DNA from: Firmicutes bacterium CAG:582
Lineage (GTDB): Bacteria > Bacillota_I > Bacilli_A > RF39 > UBA660
DNA: 64,000 nt
Reading direction: 5' to 3'
NCBI GenBank assembly: GCA_000435515.1
Contig: FR884183.1
Coordinates: 1-64,000, forward strand
Position 1 is the first letter of the stretch. Every line of letters begins with the position of its first letter. Under the pieces are notes generated by a model, which did no database searches, was not told the DNA's origin, and saw only the letters and a program-made list of their open reading frames with translations. A program made the position numbers and the translations under genes. Shown here one piece after another: positions 16,577 through 25,401 of this stretch.

Positions 16577-18052
16577 ATGAAAAATATTTTAACTATAGGA
16601 AAAAAAGGAATTACAAGCGGAGACTTTTTTGCTAGTGTTGCTCCTGATTATTGTAATCTCGTTATGTTTATTGATTTAAAAAATGATGATTTACTTGAAA
16701 AACTATCTCGTTATGATTTATTAATAAAAGCTGTAATGGAGGAATCATTTCTTGAACCTCAAGAAGCAAAAGACTTCTTAGCAACACTATTTTCATATGA
16801 AAACATTATAGATGCTTTCGATTACGTAGATTTGGATGCCGGTTTAGGAGACACAACTATTCCTAAAAATTTATTAGCAAAAAACTCTTGGATTAAATCA
16901 AAAAAGATAATTCTATCAAGTGATGAAATTTCTATTACTGATGCAGTTAAACTTGCTAATGAATATTCAGAATATAAAAATCAACTAGTTTTTAAATTGA
17001 AGGGCAACAAAAAGTATGTTTCATATGAAGATGTTTTATCAATGAGTAAATTAATGGATAGCTACGTAGATTCAATTAAATCATGTAATTTAACAAGTAA
17101 GCTTGAATTAGTCATGTTATCTTATGACATTGTTAGAAATCTTGTATATAGAAGCTTTGAGGAAACACCAAGTGAAGAAATAACTATATTTGAAAAAATT
17201 TATAATACGAATTCTGCTCAGTTAAACTTTTCTCTATTGTTTTCTGAACTTTTAAACTATTTAGGCATTAACTCCAAAATTGTAAATCATTATTCTGAAA
17301 TAAATCGTAACAAGAAACTTTCTAGAGTTTCAGCTTATATAAAAGATGATAAATATAATGTTGATGGTATATATGTTTTTGATCCATTTCTTGACTGTAT
17401 GAAGGGATTAAAAGAAAAAAAATATCCTACTTTATATAATTATTTTTTAAAAACAACTGATGAAGTAGAAAAGTGTGATAAGGAAAAATTTCCATGGGAG
17501 AAATTTGAATCTAGAGAAGAAATTCAAGAGGGTAATATTAAAGGACTATCGATTTCGGAGATTGAATCTTTAGGAACTTCAAAATGGAAACATATTGAAT
17601 ACTTATATGAATTGGTTACTGGAGATACTTTTGATTTTGTTAAAAATGTTCTTATCAGTTCTGAAAAAGAAAAGAAATCCTTTATAGATAAAATATATGA
17701 ATTTGAAAAAATGATGAATAAGCCTATTGATACAAAAACTAGATTAAGTCTTTTTGATAATGTTAGAAGAGCTGAATATTATTATAATATAAACTCTTTG
17801 GATTATAATGTGGAAGATATGCTAGCTGTAATGGAATCAAGTGGTTGGAATATTGATGAATCAGAAATAACTCCAAAAGACTTAAGCAAAAGAGAAAAAG
17901 AACTTTTAGGTTTATTTGGCGGAGTTAGTTATAAAGTAATCGGACTTCGTAAATTTATTAAAGAACAAAATATTGAAAAAAAGGTTAGTGGAGTAAGATT
18001 AACTAAAACGTTAAAAAAATATCTAGAGAATAAACAAAATGACTGTATGTAA
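16577..18052 (+). CDS. Hypothetical protein with a degenerate transglutaminase-like segment
   Basis: 491 aa, soluble, not assignable to a named family. Residues ~205-275 (NTNSAQLNFSLLFSELLNYL, then a strand VSAYIKDDKYNVDGIYVFDPFLD) follow the layout of transglutaminase-like domains, where a Cys before 'LLNYLGI', a His in the next strand and the Asp of DP-x-x-D form the triad. Here the Cys and His positions are not conserved, so an inactive or unrelated fold is possible. A consensus promoter and strong ribosome site suggest high expression, with its own terminator downstream. Confidence 0.72.
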   Translation: MKNILTIGKKGITSGDFFASVAPDYCNLVMFIDLKNDDLLEKLSRYDLLIKAVMEESFLEPQEAKDFLATLFSYENIIDAFDYVDLDAGLGDTTIPKNLLAKNSWIKSKKIILSSDEISITDAVKLANEYSEYKNQLVFKLKGNKKYVSYEDVLSMSKLMDSYVDSIKSCNLTSKLELVMLSYDIVRNLVYRSFEETPSEEITIFEKIYNTNSAQLNFSLLFSELLNYLGINSKIVNHYSEINRNKKLSRVSAYIKDDKYNVDGIYVFDPFLDCMKGLKEKKYPTLYNYFLKTTDEVEKCDKEKFPWEKFESREEIQEGNIKGLSISEIESLGTSKWKHIEYLYELVTGDTFDFVKNVLISSEKEKKSFIDKIYEFEKMMNKPIDTKTRLSLFDNVRRAEYYYNINSLDYNVEDMLAVMESSGWNIDESEITPKDLSKREKELLGLFGGVSYKVIGLRKFIKEQNIEKKVSGVRLTKTLKKYLENKQNDCM

Positions 18053-18067
18053 AGTACAGTTTTTTTT
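18042..18067 (+). terminator. Rho-independent terminator
   Basis: ACTGTA (18042-18047) pairs with TACAGT (18055-18060), then seven T. The stem overlaps the last codons of the upstream gene. Confidence 0.75.
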
Positions 18068-18158
18068 ATTCTTTTTTCATATAATATATTAAGTTATATC
18101 TTGTAAATTTACTAAGATATTGATATATTTTTATTGTAAGATAGTGGAGGTGGGTAGT

Positions 18159-18902
18159 ATGGTCCATTTAACTTACGTAGAAAATCCATTTGACAAAGAT
18201 TTTTTTACTTCTTTATCAAAATATGCATACGAAAAGAGTTTTTATGATTGCATTAACAAGCGTTTTGTTGATGAAGAAGCTTTTAAAAATTTGGAGTATG
18301 GATTCCGTATGTATATGCTTACTGGTGATAGTAATGAATGGATAGGTTTTGTTTTGTTTTCAAATGAAAATAGGGTTAAAAGTTTAAGGTATCATGCATA
18401 TAATTACTTTTTGGAATGTTTAGATAGGCAAAAAAATTTAATTCCAGAGAAAGTATCAGAAGAAATGATTAAGATAATAACTAACCAAAAAGAACAAAAT
18501 ATATTATTTAGTACAATTGATAAATGTTTTGAATATTTATCTACAATTGTTGGATCATCAATTATCAGTTTAGAAAAACAAGCATATAATGAGAAATTGG
18601 ATTCTTTATTAAATGATTTTGCTAATTATATGTATTTAGATACCTTTATATCTCTTCCAAAAGATGAGAAAGTAAGAATTCGTTTAGAAAATGAACAAAG
18701 TAATTTAGATGAAAATGAATTAGTTGAAAAAAAATATTATGGTTTTATTCAGGAAACTTTGGGCTTGGTTGAAAACTTAATACAAAACTCTTTTAATGGA
18801 ATACATATTATTTTAAAACAAGAGGGAACAAATATATTTTTAGTAGAAACTAGTAGCTTCGTTGAGAATCATGAACTTACGAAAGTTTTAATAAATCAAT
18901 AG
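18159..18902 (+). CDS. Hypothetical protein
   Basis: 247 aa, mostly helical, soluble, not recognised. ATG 18159 follows GGAGGTG (18147-18153); an ATG at 18120 is in frame but has no ribosome site. Residues ~20-75 (YEKSFYDCINKRFVDEEAF ... YMLTGDSNEWIGFVLFS) are the best-defined segment. Strong terminator follows. Confidence 0.72.
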   Translation: MVHLTYVENPFDKDFFTSLSKYAYEKSFYDCINKRFVDEEAFKNLEYGFRMYMLTGDSNEWIGFVLFSNENRVKSLRYHAYNYFLECLDRQKNLIPEKVSEEMIKIITNQKEQNILFSTIDKCFEYLSTIVGSSIISLEKQAYNEKLDSLLNDFANYMYLDTFISLPKDEKVRIRLENEQSNLDENELVEKKYYGFIQETLGLVENLIQNSFNGIHIILKQEGTNIFLVETSSFVENHELTKVLINQ

Positions 18903-18930
18903 AAATAATAGATGAATGTCTATTATTTTT
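18903..18930 (+). terminator. Rho-independent terminator
   Basis: Perfect 10-bp stem AAATAATAGA / TCTATTATTT (18903-18912, 18919-18928) with 6-nt loop and trailing T. Confidence 0.85.
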
Positions 18931-18943
18931 TTGAAAAAATACA

Positions 18944-18977
18944 CGAACAAATGTTTACAAATAAGAACAAATGTTTT
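18944..18977 (+). promoter_or_regulatory. Two tandem SOS (LexA) boxes
   Basis: CGAACAAATGTTTA (18944-18957) and AGAACAAATGTTTT (18964-18977): two copies of GAAC-N4-GTTT exactly 20 bp apart. Bacillus-type LexA sites read CGAAC-N4-GTTCG/GTTTG. The first box covers the -35 and the second the spacer up to the -10, which suits repression. Confidence 0.75.
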
Positions 18978-18982
18978 ATAAT
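18954..18982 (+). promoter_or_regulatory. Promoter of the rSAM/DUF4130/GroEL-like operon
   Basis: TTTACA (18954-18959), 17-bp spacer, TATAAT (18977-18982), interleaved with the two SOS boxes. Confidence 0.7.
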
Positions 18983-19000
18983 TTAATTGGTGATGAATTT

Positions 19001-20212
19001 ATGGATATAAAAGAAAAATTGCATATTCTTGCCGATAGTGCTAAATATGATGCATCGTGTTCATCAAGTGGAAGTGCTAGAGATGGTGATGGAAATGGAA
19101 ATACTAATAGAAGTGGAATCTGTCATTCTTTTGCTTCTGATGGAAGGTGTATTTCTCTTTTAAAGATACTTATGACTAATGCTTGTATTTTTGATTGCAG
19201 ATATTGTCCAAATAGAAAGAGCAATGATGTTAAAAGGGCGATTTTTACTCCAACTGAAATATGTGAAATTACAATGAATTTTTATAAAAGAAATTATATA
19301 GAGGGGTTGTTTTTAAGCTCAGGAATTATTAAAAGTCCTGATTATACAACAAATTTATTAATTGAGACAATCTATATGCTTAGAAATAAGTATAAGTTTA
19401 ATGGATACATTCATGTAAAAGCAATACCTGGTACAAATGAATCTTTATTAAAAAAACTTGGATCTATGGTTGATAGAATGAGTGCTAATATAGAGCTACC
19501 TACGGAAAATGGGCTTAAGTTATTAGCTCCTAACAAAAGTGAGGATAAAGTTACTAAAATAATGAAGTATGTTAAAGAAAATCGAAGTAAGCATTATGTT
19601 CCTGCCGGTCAAAGCACTCAAATGATTATAGGAGCAACTAGTGAAACTGATTTTGATATTATGACCAAAAGCAAAAAGTTATACGATGATCATAAATTAA
19701 AAAGAGTGTTTTATTCGGCATATATTCCTGTTAATAAAGATAATACGCTGCCAGCTATAAGTATTCCACCTTTAAAAAGAGAAAATAGACTTTATCAAGC
19801 TGATTTTCTTTTAAGATTTTATAATTTTAAAGTTGATGATATATTGGACAAAGAAAATCCTAATTTTAATCTATTATTGGATCCCAAAGCTGCGTGGGCT
19901 TTAAAAAATCTTCATTTATTTCCAAAAGAAATTAATACATGTTCTTATAATGAATTACTTCAAATACCAGGAGTGGGTGTAAAGGGAGCAAAGAAAATAT
20001 ATAGTTCAAGGAAGTATTTTAAAATAAAGTTTGAAGATTTGAAAAATATGAATATTGTTATGAAAAGAGCAAAATATTTTATTACTTGTGATGGTAAATA
20101 TTTTATGGATTCGGCTAATTTTAAAAGAAACATAATAGAACAGTCATTATTGCTTGAAGATACAATAGAAAATAGAAGACAAGTTAGTCAGTTGAGTTTA
20201 TTCAATGAATAA
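19001..20212 (+). CDS. Radical SAM protein, putative DNA modification/repair (TIGR03916-like)
   Basis: 403 aa. N-terminus YDASCSSSGSA...GICHSFASDGRC is characteristic of the 'rSAM linked to UDG' family, which co-occurs with DUF4130 proteins and is suspected to act in DNA repair. Radical SAM 4Fe-4S motif C-x3-C-x2-C in NACIFDCRYCPNR (Cys62, 66, 69). A helix-hairpin-helix (LLQIPGVGVKGAKKIY, ~318-333) suggests DNA binding. ATG 19001 follows GGTGAT; an in-frame ATG at 18971 would start inside the promoter. It overlaps the DUF4130 gene by 8 bases. Predicted SOS control (tandem boxes upstream). The chemical reaction is unknown. Confidence 0.92.
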   Translation: MDIKEKLHILADSAKYDASCSSSGSARDGDGNGNTNRSGICHSFASDGRCISLLKILMTNACIFDCRYCPNRKSNDVKRAIFTPTEICEITMNFYKRNYIEGLFLSSGIIKSPDYTTNLLIETIYMLRNKYKFNGYIHVKAIPGTNESLLKKLGSMVDRMSANIELPTENGLKLLAPNKSEDKVTKIMKYVKENRSKHYVPAGQSTQMIIGATSETDFDIMTKSKKLYDDHKLKRVFYSAYIPVNKDNTLPAISIPPLKRENRLYQADFLLRFYNFKVDDILDKENPNFNLLLDPKAAWALKNLHLFPKEINTCSYNELLQIPGVGVKGAKKIYSSRKYFKIKFEDLKNMNIVMKRAKYFITCDGKYFMDSANFKRNIIEQSLLLEDTIENRRQVSQLSLFNE

Positions 20213-20954
20213 TAAAGTTTATGTTTATAATGATAATTTCTTAAGTCTTTTAGCTTTAATTGTAATTTTGATAAGAAAGAAAACTATACCAAAAGATATA
20301 AAACCATGTAACTTTGAATTTGGTTTATTTGATGAAGTAGAAGAACTCTTATTGCCCGAAAAAGAAGAAACTATTAATTATATTATAAAAAATATTGGGT
20401 ATGATAATTTTAATATGATATTTAGGCTTTATCTATCGGTGTTTAAAGATAAAGAATTATTTATTTTCTATTATTGTTTGTATTCCTTAAAGTACAAAGA
20501 AACAACTAGGTTTATGCGTAACAACAAATGGGTGAATGAAACTTTAAAGCAAAGTCTGTATGTATCAAGAGAAAATCATAAGTTTAAAGGATTCACTAGA
20601 TTCAAAAAAATGAATAATGAAATTTATTATGCTGAAATCAATCCGACTAATAATATTCTTCCATTACTATCCAATCATTTCAGGGCTCGTTTAAAAAGTG
20701 AATACTGGATTATTAAGGATGTTAATAGGAATTTATATAGTTTATATGATAAGAAAAGTTTTATTATTGTTTCTGGTGATGAATTCAAGATAAATGATTT
20801 TAATTTGAGTGATGATGAGGATAAGTTCTTAAGTCTATGGAAAGAATTTTATAATACTGTTGGAATAAAGGAAAGAAAAAATGATAGGTGTAGAATGAAC
20901 TTCATGCCTAAAAAATATTGGAAATATATTATGGAAGTGAGTGATGAGTTATGA
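20205..20954 (+). CDS. DUF4130-family probable DNA metabolism protein (TIGR03915-like)
   Basis: 249 aa. Typical family features: HKFKGFTRFKKMNNEIYYAEINPTNNILPLLSNHF (~122-156), WIIKDVNRNLYSLYD, and the C-terminal KERKNDRCRMNFMPKKYWKYIME. The family is a regular partner of the preceding radical SAM protein and in some genomes is fused to a uracil-DNA-glycosylase-like domain; none is fused here. It overlaps the rSAM gene by 8 bases and the chaperonin gene by 4 (ATGA), so all three are translationally coupled. Confidence 0.9.
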   Translation: MNNKVYVYNDNFLSLLALIVILIRKKTIPKDIKPCNFEFGLFDEVEELLLPEKEETINYIIKNIGYDNFNMIFRLYLSVFKDKELFIFYYCLYSLKYKETTRFMRNNKWVNETLKQSLYVSRENHKFKGFTRFKKMNNEIYYAEINPTNNILPLLSNHFRARLKSEYWIIKDVNRNLYSLYDKKSFIIVSGDEFKINDFNLSDDEDKFLSLWKEFYNTVGIKERKNDRCRMNFMPKKYWKYIMEVSDEL

Positions 20955-22474
20955 AAAAGGTAGTTATAGGAGAAGAACTTGATAAAATAATTAAAAAATC
21001 TTTGGATATATTATGCGATACTGTTGGATCAACGCTTGGGCCAAAGGGAAATAATTCGATTATCTCTAGTTCGTCTTTACCAGCTTTTGTAACAGATGAT
21101 GGTGTAACTTTAGCTAGAAATATTGAAAGTGATGATGTATGTGTTAATTCTGTTTTAGAAATATTAAAAGAAGCATCAATTAGAACTGATGAAATAGTTG
21201 GGGATGGAACAACTACAGCTCTTGTTTTATTAAAAGCTATAATGAGTAATGCTAATGACTTAATACGTTGTGGGATGAGTAGATATGAAGTGAAAAAAAA
21301 TTTAGAAAACGAGGAAAAAATGATAGAAGATTTGATAATAAAAGAATCTTTTAAACCTGATGATAATGCTTTAAAAAATATAGCTACTACTAGTTCAAAG
21401 TCTGAAAAAATAGGAGAAACTATTTACCAAGTTGTAAAAAAAATAAGAAACATTGCTGGAGTTACAATAACAACTAGTAATAAAGAAGAAACATGTGTTA
21501 AATATTTTAAAGGTTATGAATTTGACACTAACTTAGCAAGTCCTTTTTTCTTTAAAGGAACTTCAAGTATAAAATTAAAAAATCCGTATGTTCTAGTTAC
21601 TTCTGAAAGTATATATGATATTGAAAAATTGAGTAATTTAATAAATAAGAGTTTTGTTGATAAAAGAAATCTATTGATATTTGCTGCTGATTATGATGAA
21701 GATGTAATAAATCAGGTATTATCGTTTAACTATGATAATGATTTAAAAATATATTTGCTAAAAAATCCTGAATTTGGAAAAAGGCAATATCTTTTAATGA
21801 GTGATTTATTGGAAATATGTAATTGTAAGGAATATAAGAATCAATTTAGTTATGATAATGTTGGAGTAGTTAAAGAGATTGTTATCAATAAAGATAAAAC
21901 TTATGTTTATTTTGATAATAATTTAGCAGCTTATATTGAAGAAAATAAAAGTAATTTAGAATATATCAATGATGAATTTGACATCAACTACTATGAAAGA
22001 CGTATTTCAATGCTCTCTGATGGACTTGCAACTATTGAGGTAGGCGGAAAAACTATAAGTGAAGCAAGAGAAAACAAAATGCATTATGATGATGCAATTC
22101 ATGCGACTTATTCAGCTTTAGAAGGTGTAAACATAGGAGCGGGATATACCTATTTAAAAATATCATCAACTTTAGAAGATAATTGTATTTTAAAAAATGC
22201 TTTATGTGTTCCTTTTAGACAAATTTTAAAAAATGCTGGATTAGATGTAAATACGATTGAGAAAAATGTAACATTTGATTTTAAGAAGATATATAATGTC
22301 AAAGTTGATGACTATGAAGGTATTGATTCTCCTTCGGTTTTGGATTCGACGAAAGTTCTAATTCAGTCATTAAAAACGGCTGTATCCATTGCTAATATTT
22401 TACTCAGCACAGGTAGTTTAATAATTAATGAGCAAATAAAAAATATTGATATAGATCATGATATCAATATTTAG
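20951..22474 (+). CDS. Divergent GroEL-like chaperonin
   Basis: 507 aa. ATPase signatures of group I chaperonins are kept: TLGPKGNN (28-35), TDDGVTLAR (48-56), GDGTTTALV (84-92), and HYDDAIHATYSALEGVNIGAG (~378-398) with the Asp equivalent to GroEL Asp398. The apical domain (~180-355) is shortened and strongly diverged, and the C-terminal GGM tail is missing. No groES is adjacent. The start overlaps the DUF4130 stop (ATGA at 20951-20954), placing it in a predicted SOS-controlled operon. It may be a specialised chaperonin for the repair proteins (inference); a housekeeping groEL is expected elsewhere. Confidence 0.88.
   Translation: MKKVVIGEELDKIIKKSLDILCDTVGSTLGPKGNNSIISSSSLPAFVTDDGVTLARNIESDDVCVNSVLEILKEASIRTDEIVGDGTTTALVLLKAIMSNANDLIRCGMSRYEVKKNLENEEKMIEDLIIKESFKPDDNALKNIATTSSKSEKIGETIYQVVKKIRNIAGVTITTSNKEETCVKYFKGYEFDTNLASPFFFKGTSSIKLKNPYVLVTSESIYDIEKLSNLINKSFVDKRNLLIFAADYDEDVINQVLSFNYDNDLKIYLLKNPEFGKRQYLLMSDLLEICNCKEYKNQFSYDNVGVVKEIVINKDKTYVYFDNNLAAYIEENKSNLEYINDEFDINYYERRISMLSDGLATIEVGGKTISEARENKMHYDDAIHATYSALEGVNIGAGYTYLKISSTLEDNCILKNALCVPFRQILKNAGLDVNTIEKNVTFDFKKIYNVKVDDYEGIDSPSVLDSTKVLIQSLKTAVSIANILLSTGSLIINEQIKNIDIDHDINI
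22441..22472 (-). terminator. Hairpin terminating the minus-strand carboxypeptidase gene
   Basis: Perfect 12-bp inverted repeat AAATATTGATAT / ATATCAATATTT with 8-nt loop, inside the 3' end of the chaperonin gene. On the minus strand it is followed by T-run (A-run at 22435-22443), so it most likely stops the convergent dac transcript. Confidence 0.6.
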
Positions 22475-22475
22475 T

Positions 22476-23651
22476 TTACTTTTTTCTAAAGAAAATAAAT
22501 TTAACTATTTTAAAAATAAATAAAACAATTAATAAATTTATAATTACTAATAGATAAAAATTTATTTTTACATCTTTTAATAATATGTCTTCTTCATAGA
22601 TAGGATTATCTTTATAAGTTATAGTTACTTTTCCAATTTGTTTATTGTTGTCCAAAAATGTTATAGATGTTTTTCCGTTATAATTAACCTTTATATCATC
22701 TTTATTATAATCATTTGGTAAATAAGTTAATGCATCTTTACTTAAATGAACATCGTATTTAGGTATATTAGAAAAATTTACAGGAATTGTTTTTATTATA
22801 TCAGTTGATTTAACTGTTGTTTGATTATTATAATTTTTATCCATAAAATTTATTATATTTAAATTATCCTTTAAATTATAGTAATTTCCATAAATAAATT
22901 CAGCATTTGTTGAAATGAAAATAAATTCGTGATTGTTACTTTCAAATATTGAGGATATACATAATCCAGCTTTATTGGTGTAGCCAGTCTTGCTACCAAT
23001 GATTCTTGAAACATCCAGTTTCATTAAATTATTGTATTTTTTTACTGTAGCATCTACTACTAAACCATTTGATAAAGTATAACTTTTAGTTGTATAGATT
23101 GTTTTAAATGTTTCATTTTTTAAAGCATATTGTAACATTTTCAATAAATCACTTACTGTGCTATAGTGGTTATCAATGTCAAGACCGGTAACATTTACAA
23201 AATTAGAGCTTTCCATTCCAATTTTCTTTGCTAAAGTGTTCATATCATTTACGAAATTATTAATGCTTCCACTTAATGAATAGGCAAGTGCTTGAGTGGC
23301 ATCAGCTCCAGACGGAAGAATAGATGCATACAATAAATCTTTATAAGTTAATTTATCTCCGATTTTTAATCCAGCAAGTGAAGCATCATATTTTATATTT
23401 GAAAGCATTTCACTGGTAATAGTTACATAATCATCTAAATTATTTATTTTTTCAATGGCAGTTATGGTTGTCATAATCTTTGTAAGACTTGCTATATTTG
23501 TTCTTTCTTGGATATTTTTCTCGTAGATCATCTTGTCATCAGTTAAGTCATATAAACAGTAATTTTTAGAATATAGTGTTGGATCATCTAAGGCAAATAC
23601 ATTTATAATAAAAGTAAAGAAACATAAGATAAATAAAACTATTTTTTTCAT
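22476..23651 (-). CDS. D-alanyl-D-alanine carboxypeptidase (PBP5/DacF type)
   Basis: 391 aa membrane-bound S11 peptidase that trims the terminal D-Ala from peptidoglycan stem peptides. Signal peptide (1-21), SxxK in NIASLTKIMT, SGADA in place of the usual SxN triad motif, KTG in GSKTGYTNKAG, C-terminal TM anchor (~365-387). The second motif (SGA rather than SGN) is unusual next to the neighbour at 26734, which has SAN. Minus-strand ribosome site GGAAGTGG precedes the ATG. Convergent with the chaperonin operon, divergent from the adhesin gene. Confidence 0.92.
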   Translation of the reverse strand: MKKIVLFILCFFTFIINVFALDDPTLYSKNYCLYDLTDDKMIYEKNIQERTNIASLTKIMTTITAIEKINNLDDYVTITSEMLSNIKYDASLAGLKIGDKLTYKDLLYASILPSGADATQALAYSLSGSINNFVNDMNTLAKKIGMESSNFVNVTGLDIDNHYSTVSDLLKMLQYALKNETFKTIYTTKSYTLSNGLVVDATVKKYNNLMKLDVSRIIGSKTGYTNKAGLCISSIFESNNHEFIFISTNAEFIYGNYYNLKDNLNIINFMDKNYNNQTTVKSTDIIKTIPVNFSNIPKYDVHLSKDALTYLPNDYNKDDIKVNYNGKTSITFLDNNKQIGKVTITYKDNPIYEEDILLKDVKINFYLLVIINLLIVLFIFKIVKFIFFRKK

Positions 23652-23791
23652 AAAACCACTTCCAGTATGAAAATTATATCAAATATGTCAGTGTAAGTGT
23701 ATAAATTCCTTGATTTTAAACTAAAAGTAGATTGAATTATAATAAAAATATTGAATTATCTCGAAAAAATTATAAAATGCAGGTAAAAAAT

Positions 23792-23819
23792 TTGCATTTT
23801 TTTAATTTTGTGATATAAT
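23792..23819 (+). promoter_or_regulatory. Promoter for the adhesin-sortase operon
   Basis: TTGCAT (23792-23797), 16-bp spacer, extended -10 TGA-TATAAT (23811-23819). A terminator-like hairpin (AAAATGCA 23774-23781 with TGCATTTT 23793-23800) overlaps the -35. Confidence 0.65.
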
Positions 23820-23847
23820 AGGCAGCAATTCAAGGGGGAAAAGGGTT

Positions 23848-25401
23848 ATGAAGAGAAATAAATTAATGACATTTGTGTTTATGCTTGTTGTATTATTATT
23901 TGGAGGAATTGCTTCTGTTTCGGCAGCAACAACACTTCCAGATAATGTTACTTCTGATAATTTAAGAGAGGTTGAATATATAAAAAACTTCCCAGTAATT
24001 ATCAAAAAAACAAATCGTGGATATGTTTATTGCTTAAACATGTCTCATACTTATGCAGCTGGAATAACATTCAATAAAACTGGTGAAGTTGCTGTAGGAT
24101 ATAATTACATTTTAAATAATTTACCAAATACAGGAGATGCAGATAAAGATTTCTATATTGCTCAAATGGCAGTTTGGTATTATGAAGATTATTTAAACAA
24201 CAACAATTTTAATTTAGTACCAGAGGTAAAAAAATATATTGTACGTCATAAAGATACTGAAGAAGTAAGTAAAGCAATTTATAATTTATATGAAGGTGCA
24301 AAAAACTATAAAGAACCAGTTGCTAAATTAGAAATTAGTCCAAGAGATATTACATTTACAAAAGATGGTGAATATTTTGTTTCAAATGAAATCAAAATAA
24401 ACACAGCTAATTTAAATGGAAACCTAAGTTATTCATTAACAGGTTCTCCAGCAGGATCAAAAATCGTTAAAAGCGGTGAAGGAATAAGAGTAAAAATTCC
24501 TATAGATAAGATTGGAAACAATAAACAAATAACTGTTACATTAAATGTTGGTTCAACATATAAATCTCAAAGAGGTTATTATTATTTCTATAATGATAAT
24601 TATCAAAAAGTTTTATATAATGAATTACTTGATAAAAATGTAAGTATTCAAGATTCAATTAAAATGGTAGTAAGAAACAAAACTGAATTTGAAGTTGATA
24701 TCAGTAAAAGTGATATTACTCAATCTAAAGAGATTCCTGGAGCAACATTAGTAGTTAAAGATAAAACAGGAAAAACATTATATAATTGGATTTCTACAAC
24801 TGAAGTTAAAAAAATTATTTTAACTGAAGGGGAATATAGTTTAAGTGAAACTATTGCACCAGTTGGTTATAAATTAAGTACAACTACAATCGAATTTAAA
24901 GTAGATGCTAACGGAAGCGTTTATGTTAAAAATGAAAAAGGTAATTATGTTGCTGTAGATAAAGTAGTTATGATCAATGTATTAAAGGATGTAGTAACTA
25001 TTGCTAAAAAAGATTCTAAAACAGATGTTTTAGTAGCAGGAGCAACATTAGTAATTAAAAATAAAGACGGAAACGTTGTAAAAGAATTTACAACAACTAA
25101 TGAATATTATCAATTAACTATGGATGCTGGAACTTATACAATTGAAGAAAAAAGTGCACCAGCTGGTTATATTAAAAGTAATGAAATAATAACATTTGAA
25201 TTACTTGATAATGGAACATTAAAAATTAAGGATAAAAATGGGGATTTTATCGAAAGCAATTTAGTAACATTCTATAATACTAAAGGGGAAGAAGTACCTG
25301 TTCCAGCAACAGCAGCTTCTAGTACACTTTTAATTATTGGTGGTTTAGTCTTGATTATAGGTGGAGCTTACTGTGTTAGAAAAACTATCAAAGAATGCTA
25401 A
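23848..25401 (+). CDS. Cell-wall-anchored thioester-domain adhesin with SpaA-type repeats
   Basis: 517 aa surface protein. Signal peptide 1-26 (ending SVSAA). Residues ~55-125 look like a thioester domain: YVYCLNMSH (Cys62) and YIAQMAVWYY (Gln106) are placed for an internal Cys-Gln thioester, used by Gram-positive adhesins to bind host surfaces covalently. Two SpaA/Cna-B-like domains follow (~285-375 and ~380-475), each with an E-box-like segment (SETIAPVGY, EEKSAPAGY). C-terminus VPVPATAASSTLLIIGGLV then TM and RKTIKEC: a sorting signal with a non-LPxTG motif. Sortase gene overlaps the 3' end. Confidence 0.88.
   Translation: MKRNKLMTFVFMLVVLLFGGIASVSAATTLPDNVTSDNLREVEYIKNFPVIIKKTNRGYVYCLNMSHTYAAGITFNKTGEVAVGYNYILNNLPNTGDADKDFYIAQMAVWYYEDYLNNNNFNLVPEVKKYIVRHKDTEEVSKAIYNLYEGAKNYKEPVAKLEISPRDITFTKDGEYFVSNEIKINTANLNGNLSYSLTGSPAGSKIVKSGEGIRVKIPIDKIGNNKQITVTLNVGSTYKSQRGYYYFYNDNYQKVLYNELLDKNVSIQDSIKMVVRNKTEFEVDISKSDITQSKEIPGATLVVKDKTGKTLYNWISTTEVKKIILTEGEYSLSETIAPVGYKLSTTTIEFKVDANGSVYVKNEKGNYVAVDKVVMINVLKDVVTIAKKDSKTDVLVAGATLVIKNKDGNVVKEFTTTNEYYQLTMDAGTYTIEEKSAPAGYIKSNEIITFELLDNGTLKIKDKNGDFIESNLVTFYNTKGEEVPVPATAASSTLLIIGGLVLIIGGAYCVRKTIKEC

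Noticed and set aside
23774..23800. Hairpin before the adhesin gene as terminator of an upstream small RNA
   Set aside because: No upstream promoter on the + strand could be defined between 23652 and 23774; kept only as part of the promoter description.
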